A program made the position numbers and the translations under genes. From positions 100,098 through 164,097 of the forward strand of contig ARYC01000474.1 of NCBI GenBank assembly GCA_000711775.1: a stretch of 64,000 nucleotides of DNA, written 5' to 3'. The notes beneath the pieces are model-generated. The model searched no databases and was not told the origin of the DNA. It worked only from the letters and a program-made list of their open reading frames with translations. Below are positions 41,272-53,700 of this stretch, in pieces. The DNA is from Oxytricha trifallax (Eukaryota; Ciliophora; Spirotrichea; Sporadotrichida; Oxytrichidae). Every line of letters begins with the position of its first letter. Position 1 is the stretch's first letter.

Positions 41272-44200
41272 ATGGGAATTTAGAACTTACTAAAGCATCT
41301 ATCAGAAATAGAGAAAAAGAAGCATATCAGAGACTATGCGGGTTTGAGGGTGGCAGTGGATGGATACTGCTGGTTGCACAAGGCAGTCTATACATGCAAG
41401 GAATAAATGGCATAGGGGTAAGGACTGGATAAACTTATTCAGTACTGTACAAAGAGAATAAACATGTTAAAAAATCATAACGTAACACCTGTTATGGTTT
41501 TCGATGGAGGTAAGCTCAACATGAAGAAGAGTACAGAGGAGGTTAGACAAAAAACGAGAGAAAAGAATTACAAGAAGTTTCAAGAGTACATGAAAAAAGG
41601 AAACATGGATAAGGCTATCAAGAAATATGGAGAGAGCATAGATATCACACCTTAAATGGCCCATGTTTTAATTTAAGTCCTTAAAGCCTAGGAGGTCGAA
41701 TATATTGTAGCTCCATATGAGGCTGATGCATAACTCGCATTCTTATGGCATAAAGGTCATGTTTAAGTTGTGTTCACTGAAGATTCAGATTTGCTTGCGT
41801 TTGGAGTCAAGAAAGTATTTTTCAAAATGGACTCTGATGGTTTCGGTATTGAAATCGATCTTGATAAACTACAGACTATTAAAAAGCCAGACTTCACAAT
41901 GTTCACTTAGGATATGCTCTTGACTACTTGTATCCTTTCCGGGTGTGATTATTTAGACTCTATCAAGGGTATAGGATTTATGAAAGCTCAAAAATTAGTC
42001 CAAGAAAGCGGGCCTGTAGATACTGTAAGATCATCTTATTTGTGCGTAAATTTATAATTTTTAGTTTCATGATGTCCTTGGATATTTGAAAGATGAGGGC
42101 AAGTCAGTCATACCAGATGACTACGAAGAAGACTATAAGAAAGCATTTTTGACTTTCAAATTCTAAAGGGTATTTTGCCCTGTTAGACAGAAACTTGTCA
42201 TGCTGCATGACATAGCAGAATGTGAGCATGGTTCAGAAATTGCTAAAATCAAAGATACAAGTTTCCTAGGAAAGTAAGAATTTCATTTCATTTAATAGCA
42301 ATCTATAGTGATATTGATGATTACAGAACTTAAAGAATTGCAAGAGGAGAAATTGATCCTATTACTTATTAAGAATTTGTAAGAACACAAGCTGAAGACG
42401 AAATTATTGGAAGACTTGGCAAAATCAGAACAAGGAAAACCCTTAATCTATCAAGCTAAAACACTGAGATTAAGTCGCCTAACTAAGCAGACCTTCCGAA
42501 ATTTCTAGCTAACAATCCTCATCCTGACTATCTCAAACTTTGGAGTAGAAGCCCTCAATGCTTTTGGAAAAAGTATCACGAAGACAAGAAAAATGGCTGT
42601 TTAAAGTATGTCAGCCGTGGCTTCGGAAAGAAAAGAAAAGCTCCAGATACCATGAGACAAGATACCATAAGTTTCAATAAGAAGCCAGTAGATTCAGAAG
42701 ATGATGATTTAGGTGGCTTGTCTCCAAAGGCTTGCAGAGAAGCCAAGTAATAAACAATTGATGATGAGGAACAGCAATTTTTGCACGATATGAACATTTC
42801 AGATAGACAGAGAGATGATGCTCTAAATGGATTTCTAAATAGAACATAGTATAATGGCAAAAAGGGGAAACTAAGCGAATAAGATATTAAAACTGCAAAA
42901 GCTCTAAAAGAATTCAGAGATGAGGAAATGAAAAAATAGAAAAAGAAGAGAGAAGAGAAGTTAAAATAATTCAAGAAGCGCCGAGAAGATAAAAGAGATA
43001 AGCAAGACAAAAAAAAGTAGTTTCTTTAAGTTATGGAAAATAATGCGTTGATAGCTTCAGGTAAGGCAAGTGTAGCTGCTATGTCTTAATTAACTCCAAA
43101 TTTGACTTAAAACTTGCTTATGAGTTAACTTCAAGGGTAATTCTAGACATAAATTTAGAAGCTAGCTGAAGATGAAGAAAGCAGTAGTACAAGTGAAGAT
43201 GAAAAGGAGAAGCCATTCAAGCTCTTCAATAAGGATAAAGCTATTACAAAATCAAAAAAATCTAAGAAAAGTAAAAAGTCTAAAAAAGATAAGAAAGTAA
43301 AAAAAGATAAGAAAAAGAAGAGAGATTCAAAACAGGACAATAAGAAAATGAAAACGCTTTCTGATATTGGGGGAAATAGCACAGAAAAAGAGATGATGGA
43401 ATGCTTTGAATAATTCACTTAGTAAAATTCATCTCCTGGATTTTAAGTTATAGCACCTTCATGCAAAAATTTAACTAAAACTAGCGTCAGCGCAGCTCAA
43501 AACACTCAAAACTCAACTTGCATCCCATAACTGTTAACTTAATAATCAGTTCCCTTGACACCAGCTCTATAAACTCAAATTCTTTAAGATTAATTTGGAT
43601 TTATGAATACATAAGCTTAAAATACTCAATTAAGAGAAAATGGTCCAAGTGAAGATTTTGAAAAGATGTTTATGTAGATATGTGAACCTGAAAAATTTAA
43701 GAAAAAATATGGAGGAAAAGCGAAACTCATGCCACCATCTTACATTTGCAAAGCAACAAGACAGGGTGGTAAGAAAGGGAAAAAAGGGTCAAATTTTGCT
43801 CCAATAGATTTAGATAAAAGTTTCGATTCTTCGGTAACTAGTCCAATAAGTGTTGGGGGAATTGATAGCTTGCTTTAATCTTAACTTTCAACAAATCTAC
43901 CATAGGCTAGTAACCAAATAAACAGTGGTAAATCATAAAGCTCAAGCAAATCCTCTACTGAGAAATCATACTTTGAATAGTTCAATAATCCAGGTAAAAC
44001 GATCAGCCAATTGGCTTATTCTGTAGAACCTTAACATAGCTAATTATAAGCTAAATCATCAAAAGAAGTAAAATAATCAAAATCAAGCAAGAGAAATAAG
44101 AAGTTACCACATGACCCATTTGCAGAGGATTAAAGCACAGTTCAAACGAAAAACTTATCATTTGCAAATATTCTGAGTAAGCCAAGTTAAAACAATCATT

Positions 44201-44370
44201 CAAAAGATTCTGGGAGTCAAAATTAAAATTCTAAAAATCTATCAACACAATCTAGTTCAGGTATTTTGAATTAAAATATAGATAATTCACAACCTGTCCC
44301 TGCCAATCCCTTATTGAGACAATTAGCCTATGAGAGATAACAAAGAAATATTTAAAAGTCAAAAGCTTGA
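41272..44370 (+). CDS. EXO1: EXO1-like 5'-3' exonuclease / flap nuclease (XPG/Rad2 family)
   Basis: Double-strand DNA 5'-3' exonuclease used in mismatch repair, recombination and end resection. Start MGIQNLLKHLSE. The XPG-N motifs are RVAVDGYCWLHKAVY and VTPVMVFDGGKLNMKK. The XPG-I motifs are VEYIVAPYEADAQLAFL and VVFTEDSDLLAFG, with SGCDYLDSIKGIGFMKAQ forming the helix-hairpin-helix. The metal-binding Asp and Glu residues expected of the family are present. Introns at 42025-42064 (40 bp) and 42274-42308 (35 bp) keep the frame. After about residue 380 comes a long Lys/Ser/Gln-rich tail with acidic (DEESSSTSEDEKEK) and basic (KKSKKSKKSKKDKK) runs. About 1,007 residues; TGA at 44368. No IES is apparent in this 3.1-kb gene, unlike its neighbours. 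EXO1 is preferred over FEN1 or XPG by the N-terminus and tail length. Confidence 0.88.
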
Positions 44371-44740
44371 CATGAGTATAAATGATTTTTCAAAATTAAG
44401 AAAGTTTAAATTGAATCTCTTATGATATGTATAATAGCAATCTTGATTTTTTTTATACTTTTTGATAATATTAGTGTAAATATCTACGTGTCTTTAATTT
44501 TATATATCTTTGATAAACTTTTATCTTAATTATTCTATAATACTACTAAATTGTGAATGTCGTGATTTTATTCATATCTTTATTTATGAAATGTATTTAA
44601 TTATTGATCGTTAAATATCAGAGTTTAATTTTTTGCTTTTTACTCTTTTAGTAATTGTACATAAAATTAGCCCCTTTCTTACAAAATAACAATAAATTAT
44701 ACATTTTCATTAATTTACAAATTAGCCCATTCATTAAAAG
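44371..44740. other. Intergenic AT-rich spacer
   Basis: 370 bp between co-directional genes, AT-rich, without recognisable features. Confidence 0.4.
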
Positions 44741-47700
44741 ATGATCTTGAACTATTCAGGCAAAAACCTACAATCTCTTGACACATTTTTAAGTCAACTC
44801 TAAACTCAGACTCAAAATCAAAACATAAAATCCCTCAATTTAACTAATAATAATTTGACTAAATTATTCAGTAACCCCTAGTCACAATATTTTCATAAGT
44901 TGTTTACACTTGAGGTATTAGACCTATGCGAGAACCCGATTGAAGATATATTTATTATTGATTAAGTTCTATAAATGCGTTTAATTTACAACAAATTTTA
45001 AGAAACTTTTTATAAGCATATTTGTATTTTAAATTCAAGACGTACCTTATACAATTTAAGAAATATGTAGTGCATTCCCAAATTTGAAAGACTTGAGATT
45101 AAATCTTTACGATGAAGATCACGTTGATTTAATCTTAAAGCTTATGCCAGGCTTGACTTATCTCAACTTTTTATAATTTTTTGTAATGTATTTTCTTTAT
45201 GCATATTCAACGATATAACTTAAAAAGTATTAAGTAAAACGGATTTTAGAAAAATAAAAGTGAATTGTAGAAATTAAATGGCTTTATCAAAGCAAACATC
45301 AAAGAGCATGAATTTTGACTTTAGCACTTCGCAATCTTTCACTCTTTAATCTATGTTACAGTTTTCGCCGTCTTACTCTTTTAAAACTTAGCTAAGATTA
45401 ATCATCACATTTTTTTGGGGTTTAAAGCAAAAATAAATTATAACACTTCAGAATAGTCAACAAACGAGATTTTTATTGTAAATTTAACAATGTTGTATTT
45501 TTTAGGTGGTTATCGAATTCAGTTGCTAATCTTTTATCATTTTAAGGCTAATGCTGTCTGTGCATACCCCTTATTTTATCATAAATTAGAGCAACTTGCT
45601 CTAAATCTGCAGGGTTAAGAGTAATGTTATCTTATTAATCTCTCGTGGTAGTTTACCTGCTATCTTTAGGGTGACTATTTTAAGCGTTTACTTGGCTCAA
45701 GTTCAAATTAAAGCATTATTAATCTTGCTGGTATATTTTAGGTGGTTGGGAAGTTGGTGTGAATTAATAATTTTCATCGATTTCTTAATAATCTACGTCT
45801 GACGGTTTAGTGTCCGTGCTTTTTCCATGCTCATCTTAAGAATATTCATCTCTTTCTACTGGTAAGGAGTTGAGATAAGAAAATTGAAATTCTTAACTGA
45901 CTCAAATTTTTTTAAATAGTCAATTTATTTCTACAATACGATGGAAAACAATAGGAACATGATTTATTTAATCAGCTAAGAACAGACATTAAATCACTCT
46001 TCTACACTTTAGCAACAGTAAAAATATAGAAAGAAGAAAAGTAACCCCAAAACAATCTCTAGTCCTAGTTTGATTCTCTCTAATAAGACCATTTGTAACT
46101 CCAAAAATCTCATTTCCAATTGAACTCAGATTTCAAAAAACTTGAGGAATACAATTAAGAGTTGCAGGAGAAACTATAGTAGTTTTAAAACTAATAAGCT
46201 TTAGAAAGAGAGCACTTTAAACAGGAGAGATAAGAGATGATGGAGTAAATTTAAGAATTAGAGAAAGAAAATAAAACATGCATTGACACTTTGATTAAAC
46301 ATTCTAAAAATAGTACAAGCAACCTAACTTTATTGTATATTTATATAAAGAGTATTGTAAAGGGGGTGGTTTATCTAAAATTTGTTATGAGGCTATATTT
46401 ATTTAAGAATCTACTTTTGAAATATTTATTTTCTTAATTTAGCTAACTAAGCAGTTGACTCCTAACCAAATTTCTTCTTAGGCCTAATCAAATCTCAATA
46501 CTTAAAGAGAAATTAATTTGAATTCTATGAAAGTACTATTGAACTGTGAATCTGGAAATATTTCCCAGGGTATAAATATAGGGACTGTATCACCATTAGC
46601 ACTTAACAAAAACATGCTGAATTAGTGATCTAATTTCTCATTTGAGTAAAGCAATAACGGTACACAGAGGATGTAATGCTAAAATATATAAAGTAATGTG
46701 AGTCAAATGAAAAAACTTTAATAGGATATATTTAACTAAATGATAAATTTTACATCCCCTTTACTCTTAATCTTATTTCTTAGATTTATTCACTATATAC
46801 TAATGAGCTGATTAATATACTTAATTAAACTTTCAAAATATTTTACCCTAAAACTAAAGTACCTGAATGTTTTACCATAAATCTAACAACCTCTACAAAC
46901 TCATTCATTAACCTTAAAGCAATTAAAAGAATTAATCACAGACATTTATTTCTGCAAATAAAAGCACGACGATAAGAATCTCTTAGCAAATTAACCTAGG
47001 GAAACTATGGAATAGTACATTTACACCTACTTAATTTAGAGATATGGGTTGAAACAACTCATTATAGAGTGGGCTTAAGCTATTATTGCAGGGATTAAGA
47101 AATATTCAAAGCTTGATAATGATATTTGCTTATTTGGGAAAATTCTGAGAAATGAAGTTAACGAGGAGTTTAGGCTTGTAAAAAATGTAGCAAATTTATG
47201 TGTTTTTTAGAAATTTTATATATTAAGTAAAGTTACAGAGTATAGGCTAGTTTAACTTCATGTTAAAGACACTCAAAACCCCAAAACCCCTTAGTGAGGT
47301 TTATAAGTGCTTTGATTTATAGGGTATAGTTGGGGTCTTATTGGGGTTAGTAGACAAAATACAGGTTTTATCTTAACTTAATGAATATTTAATGAATTTT
47401 AGTTTACTTAAATCATACAAATTATATCTGCTTGTCTTTATTATTTATTTTGAACCTTGCTCTCTCTAGTGGGTCAAGTATGTCATCTAATGTTTACCGA
47501 GGATAGTTAGGAGCTCTCACGATTATCATCTCTCCTATGCTTTTAATTTCTTATCAGACATCTTCTTACTTTATATGTTTCTGAGCCAAACTTATTGATT
47601 ATTTTTCATGCTTTGTACCAAAGTAAGACATACATTCCATGTCACTTTCTAATATTATCAAATTACAATTGAAATGAAAAAATTAAAATCAAGTATTGAC

Positions 47701-50700
47701 GTTTAAGGTTTGAGATTTTAGCTTAAATATTTAAATTTATTCGAATCATTACTATTAATTAAAAAATAGATTAAATAAAAATATGAACGATGCTAAGAGA
47801 GATGGAGTGCGTTGAGCAATTTATCTAACAAGCATTCAACTTTTGAGCTATAGATTCAGTAGTTCGAGCTTAAACCTTTGTGCTCGACAAGTGGAAAAGC
47901 TTTGCATCAGGAGGAAGGAGAAGAATCTAGCTACTGCTAACTACCTATGAATGATAGAACTTGCCTCAATGCTGATTAAGCTTTGCTTATTGATATCCAG
48001 GGAGCATGAAATGTTATTAAGCAGCTGCATTTTACAAACTTGACTGAGGAGATTCACTTGCAAAAATGCCACAACTCTACAGATTAGAAGTGCTTGAAAA
48101 TTCAATTGGCGCCATCAACTATTGGTACTAAGACATTTTGAAGGAGTCTTGGAGAAATTCCCACCGGAACAATTCGCTAAAAGTTTTTGCTGATTGTGCA
48201 TTTTGATTGGTCTAGTATTGCAATTTTGATAGATTTAAGGTATAACTTGCTTCTGTGAGTAATATATTAGAAGTAAAAGACTCTGCACCAACAGTTTTTC
48301 GAGAGTGGTAGGTAAACTATCGCTATTTGCCTCCAGCGCTAGTATCATACCTTTAAAGAGATTTATAATTTGGAAAAAATACTGTATTTTGCATGCAGCA
48401 GTTGACAGCTTATTGAGGTAACATGCAGAAGGATTCGTAGGATAAAGTTGACTAGAGTTAAATCTTCTATTCTCTTCCTTGATTCAGCTAGGCTTGAACA
48501 GCAAATTTGGGAAAGTTGGTAGAGCCCTGATTTAAACGCACTTAATGCAAGAGAAGTCAAATATAACTGTTGTACAAGATTTAGCAAAAATACTTGTAGT
48601 TATAAGGCCAAATAAGTGCTTGATTGATGCTTTGCTTAAAAAAACAAGTAAAGCAAATTATTGGATTAAAATACTATGGTCTGATATTCCACCTAATGCT
48701 ATGTGGGATCATAAGATTTTCTAATGAAAAGTAATGATCACTTTCTACAAATTAAACCCACAAAGGAAGGCTATTTTCAGCTTGAAGTAGCTTATTTGGA
48801 AATTAAGAAATGGTTTAAGAAATTAGAGAGCTTTATATTCTACTTTCTGAAAGTTTTTTTGTGACAAAAATATAGAACAGCCTCTTTGAAACTTGACTCT
48901 TTCAATATCACTAAAGGTCTCTTAGAAGGTGGCAATGTGGGCTGAATGCTTGGATTAGAGCTGCTCAAAGAAGCTGATGAGAATTTGACGAGCACAGCAT
49001 GGACTTAAGATTTGATTACTCCTGAGGCAGCTAAACATATGCCATTTCATGTGAATGTGATTGCACTTTAGTCAATCTCAAATGCATTCTACTGCTTGTA
49101 ATACATAATATTGTCCAGAGAGTACCATTTAGGAACTGCAGATACGCCAAGCAATAGATTTGTAAATTCTCCTACTGATTTGATTGAGGACGAGAATGCC
49201 TACTTATTTGCTTAATTCTCTTCTAAAAGTTGATTTCTTGGTGAGGTGGATTTGCTTCACCGTAATTGGGGCATTGGCTGCTAACTAATACAGCACAATC
49301 TTTTGAGTAACGTGAATACTACTACTCTACAGAATCAGTTTTCAGAAGAATTAAGAAAGAGGTGTTCAAATATTGAAGCAAATCAGATTTGGAGAAGGCA
49401 TGTTGAGATGACAACATTTTGAGGTATTATTAAGGCTTACACTTGAACTTGCAATTAAACGATTACACTTGCAATTAAGCTAATAATTATATATACTGCT
49501 CTTTTTACAATAAGAGTGGAGTGATTTTAATTATGAATGATATATTTCTAAAAATTTTAAGTACAAACATAATATTAACTTTTATAAGTAAATAGACTAA
49601 TAAGGATGAGAGCGAGAGGGGTTCCAATACACCCAACACAAAAAAGTGAGAGATTTTGAGATTTTCAAAATTTTTGGAAAAAAGTCAATTTGAAAAAATA
49701 ACTGCCATGTTTTTCAACATATATAACTTAATTTTATCTTTCTTATTTATTTTTTTAGCAGTTATAATTTAAATTATAGAATATATATTAAAATTATTGT
49801 CAAAAAACGTATGATTACCTATTAACTGAAAATATTTTACTATATCATAAATCATAATTATTTTTTAAAAAGCTTTAAACATGGCAGTTATTTTTTCAAA
49901 TTGACTTTTTTCCAAAAATTTTGAAAATCTCAAAATCTCTCACTTTTTTGTGTTGGGTGTATTGGAACCCCTCTCGCTCTCATCCTTATTAGTCTATTTA
50001 CTTATAAAAGTTAATATTATGTTTGTACTTAAAATTTTTAGAAATATATCATTCATAATTAAAATCACTCCACTCTTATTGTAAAAAGAGCAGTATATAT
50101 AATTATTAGCTTAATTGCAAGTGTAATCGTTTAATTGCAAGTTCAAGTGTAAGCCTTAATAATACCTCAAAATGTTGTCATCTCAACATGCCTTCTCCAA
50201 ATCTGATTTGCTTCAATATTTGAACACCTCTTTCTTAATTCTTCTGAAAACTGATTCTGTAGAGTAGTAGTATTCACGTTACTCAAAAGATTGTGCTGTA
50301 TTAGTTAGCAGCCAATGCCCCAATTACGGTGAAGCAAATCCACCTCACCAAGAAATCAACTTTTAGAAGAGAATTAAGCAAATAAGTAGGCATTCTCGTC
50401 CTCAATCAAATCAGTAGGAGAATTTACAAATCTATTGCTTGGCGTATCTGCAGTTCCTAAATGGTACTCTCTGGACAATATTATGTATTACAAGCAGTAG
50501 AATGCATTTGAGATTGACTAAAGTGCAATCACATTCACATGAAATGGCATATGTTTAGCTGCCTCAGGAGTAATCAAATCTTAAGTCCATGCTGTGCTCG
50601 TCAAATTCTCATCAGCTTCTTTGAGCAGCTCTAATCCAAGCATTCAGCCCACATTGCCACCTTCTAAGAGACCTTTAGTGATATTGAAAGAGTCAAGTTT

Positions 50701-53700
50701 CAAAGAGGCTGTTCTATATTTTTGTCACAAAAAAACTTTCAGAAAGTAGAATATAAAGCTCTCTAATTTCTTAAACCATTTCTTAATTTCCAAATAAGCT
50801 ACTTCAAGCTGAAAATAGCCTTCCTTTGTGGGTTTAATTTGTAGAAAGTGATCATTACTTTTCATTAGAAAATCTTATGATCCCACATAGCATTAGGTGG
50901 AATATCAGACCATAGTATTTTAATCCAATAATTTGCTTTACTTGTTTTTTTAAGCAAAGCATCAATCAAGCACTTATTTGGCCTTATAACTACAAGTATT
51001 TTTGCTAAATCTTGTACAACAGTTATATTTGACTTCTCTTGCATTAAGTGCGTTTAAATCAGGGCTCTACCAACTTTCCCAAATTTGCTGTTCAAGCCTA
51101 GCTGAATCAAGGAAGAGAATAGAAGATTTAACTCTAGTCAACTTTATCCTACGAATCCTTCTGCATGTTACCTCAATAAGCTGTCAACTGCTGCATGCAA
51201 AATACAGTATTTTTTCCAAATTATAAATCTCTTTAAAGGTATGATACTAGCGCTGGAGGCAAATAGCGATAGTTTACCTACCACTCTCGAAAAACTGTTG
51301 GTGCAGAGTCTTTTACTTCATATATATTACTCACAGAACCAAGTTATACCTTAAATCTATCAAAATTGCAATACTAGACCAATCAAAATGCACAATCAGC
51401 AAAAACTTTTAGCGAATTGTTCCGGTGGGAATTTCTCCAAGACTCCTTCAAAATGTCTTAGTACCAATAGTTGATGGCGCCAATTGAATTTTCAAGCACT
51501 TCTAATCTGTAGAGTTGTGGCATTTTTGCAAGTGAATCTCCTCAGTCAAGTTTGTAAAATGCAGCTGCTTAATAACATTTCATGCTCCCTGGATATCAAT
51601 AAGCAAAGCTTAATCAGCATTGAGGCAAGTTCTATCATTCATAGGTAGTTAGCAGTAGCTAGATTCTTCTCCTTCCTCCTGATGCAAAGCTTTTCCACTT
51701 GTCGAGCACAAAGGTTTAAGCTCGAACTACTGAATCTATAGCTCAAAAGTTGAATGCTTGTTAGATAAATTGCTCAACGCACTCCATCTCTCTTAGCATC
51801 GTTCATATTTTTATTTAATCTATTTTTTAATTAATAGTAATGATTCGAATAAATTTAAATATTTAAGCTAAAATCTCAAACCTTAAACGTCAATACTTGA
51901 TTTTAATTTTTTCATTTCAATTGTAATTTGATAATATTATTGCTGCTACTGCCCAAACATCCCATTAAACAGAACCATTAGTCCACTTCTCTCTTATTGG
52001 GAAGTAACCTGGAGTACCAAGTACCTGTGCTAAAGTGACAATCTCCTATCTTAAAGCTCTATTGAAATCGATAACCACTACTTCTAAAGGGCAGAGATTT
52101 AGCATAACGTTTTCAGGCTTCAAATCTCTATGAACATATCCAAGTTCATGCAACTCCTTAACACCCTGAATCATATCTGAGAGTATATCGTTTAAATCAT
52201 CAGGGTATCTATTGTGATATAGGTAGTCTCTCAGAGTCATCTCAAATTTCTTTAGCCTTAATGCGATGAAACCATAACTTAAAATAACACCATTTAGCTT
52301 AAGCAAATTCTTGCAGTCTTTTCTTTAGGCCTCTCTAAGTACCATGTATTCATTAGCAAACTCGTTCTAATACTGTTGGTTCTTAATAAGATAACTGAAT
52401 GGATACACCTTGTATGCATACTCATCAACTACTATGAGCTTTGCTTTTGCAGGCACGTTTATATTCAAGTAGTTTTCAATACAAGTGCTGAGATCAACTG
52501 CATTTAATGCAGGTATATTCATAGCCTTCGCTTAGAAGCATGCTAAAATTGTACTACCTGCTGGCTGGTTCATCGATTCATATAGCTTCTGTCTCTTGAA
52601 TATCTCTTGCTGCTCTCTTTATGACTCAAGAGTATTAGATTTTCTTTTAGCTGGCACTAGTTTTTTAGTCTCTTAATCTTCAATCAAGAACTCACTGAGG
52701 TGATGCTTTTGCATATGCCTTTTAACTTTAGCTGAGTGAGTATATGATTTCATGCATGTCGTACACTAATACCTACCATCTACCTTTTCATGCTTGAAAT
52801 AGATCTTGGCTTTGCCAGAGTGTACCTCTTTAAGGTGTCTCTTCAAGCTTTGTTCAGTTGAGAAATGATTCTAGCAGTCTTCACATTAATATGTTTTTAT
52901 CTTTTCGATTGGTTGCTGTTCTTTTAGCTCCTCAACATAATCAATTTAAGTTTAAACCCCTATCTCTGCACTCTCCCTCTGGTTTAATACTTCTATGATA
53001 AAAACCTCTGCTTCAAACTCTAGAGCTCTTAGCTCTATCTCCTTTTCAATATAAATTACTTCTAGTTTCTTGGAGGAGCCAAAGTTGAGCAATGATTAAC
53101 CAGTTCCAAGAGAAACTGCCTTCCGATTTAAGTTAGCCGCCATGTTTAAAATCAAATTTAAATTTCTATTATTAATAAGCAAAAACCTCACTAACTATAC
53201 TAACTTTGTATAGAAGCTGGCACTGCAACAACAATGGTTGATTCTTAGGTGTTAGACATCATATTTATACTTAGTTTATAACTATAAATTTTCTAATTTC
53301 ATGCTTAATATTTTTAATTTTGGTACCAACTGAGAAAAAATTCAGGTTATACTGGTACCAATTAGGTTTTGAACCATTTTGGAACTTTTCCATTAAAACC
53401 TCATTAGTTTAAAAATAGGTACTAATTAAGTTCTGGTACTATTAAATTGGTACCAATTAAAATTAAACGAATTTAGTACCAGTACTAATTAAATTTAAAC
53501 AAATTAAGTACTAATTTAATGGAACTAAATTGATAAAAATGGAGCTCAATCTCTGCAGTTTGTTACAGCTTCTGCAAATTTCTCCACATATCCTTACAAG
53601 GTTGACTCCTATAAGATGCCCATATTTAATAGTAAGATTTTAAACAATAGGATCCAGAAGTCTAAAATTATAATTTGAAATTCATTAATAGGAAGAGGAA

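Noticed and set aside
42576-43010. 144-residue minus ORF opposite the EXO1-like gene
   Set aside because: It mirrors Lys- and Ser-rich codons of the EXO1 tail, which produce few stops on the other strand; same for 43155-43418.
48480-48545. SPDLN motif in one frame of the foldback arm as a Tc1/mariner signature
   Set aside because: The distance to a preceding Asp is far too short for the DDE core and the frame is not the best one locally; likely chance.
48363-48587. 74-residue ORF present twice (48363 minus, 51002 plus) as a real small gene
   Set aside because: The duplication is only the foldback symmetry; no independent sign that this strand is coding.
47658-51931. Palindrome as a pure assembly artefact
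   Set aside because: It has symmetric ends, a target-site-like duplication restoring the kinase motif, a unique spacer and a few arm differences; a simple chimera would not give these. Not fully excluded without reads.
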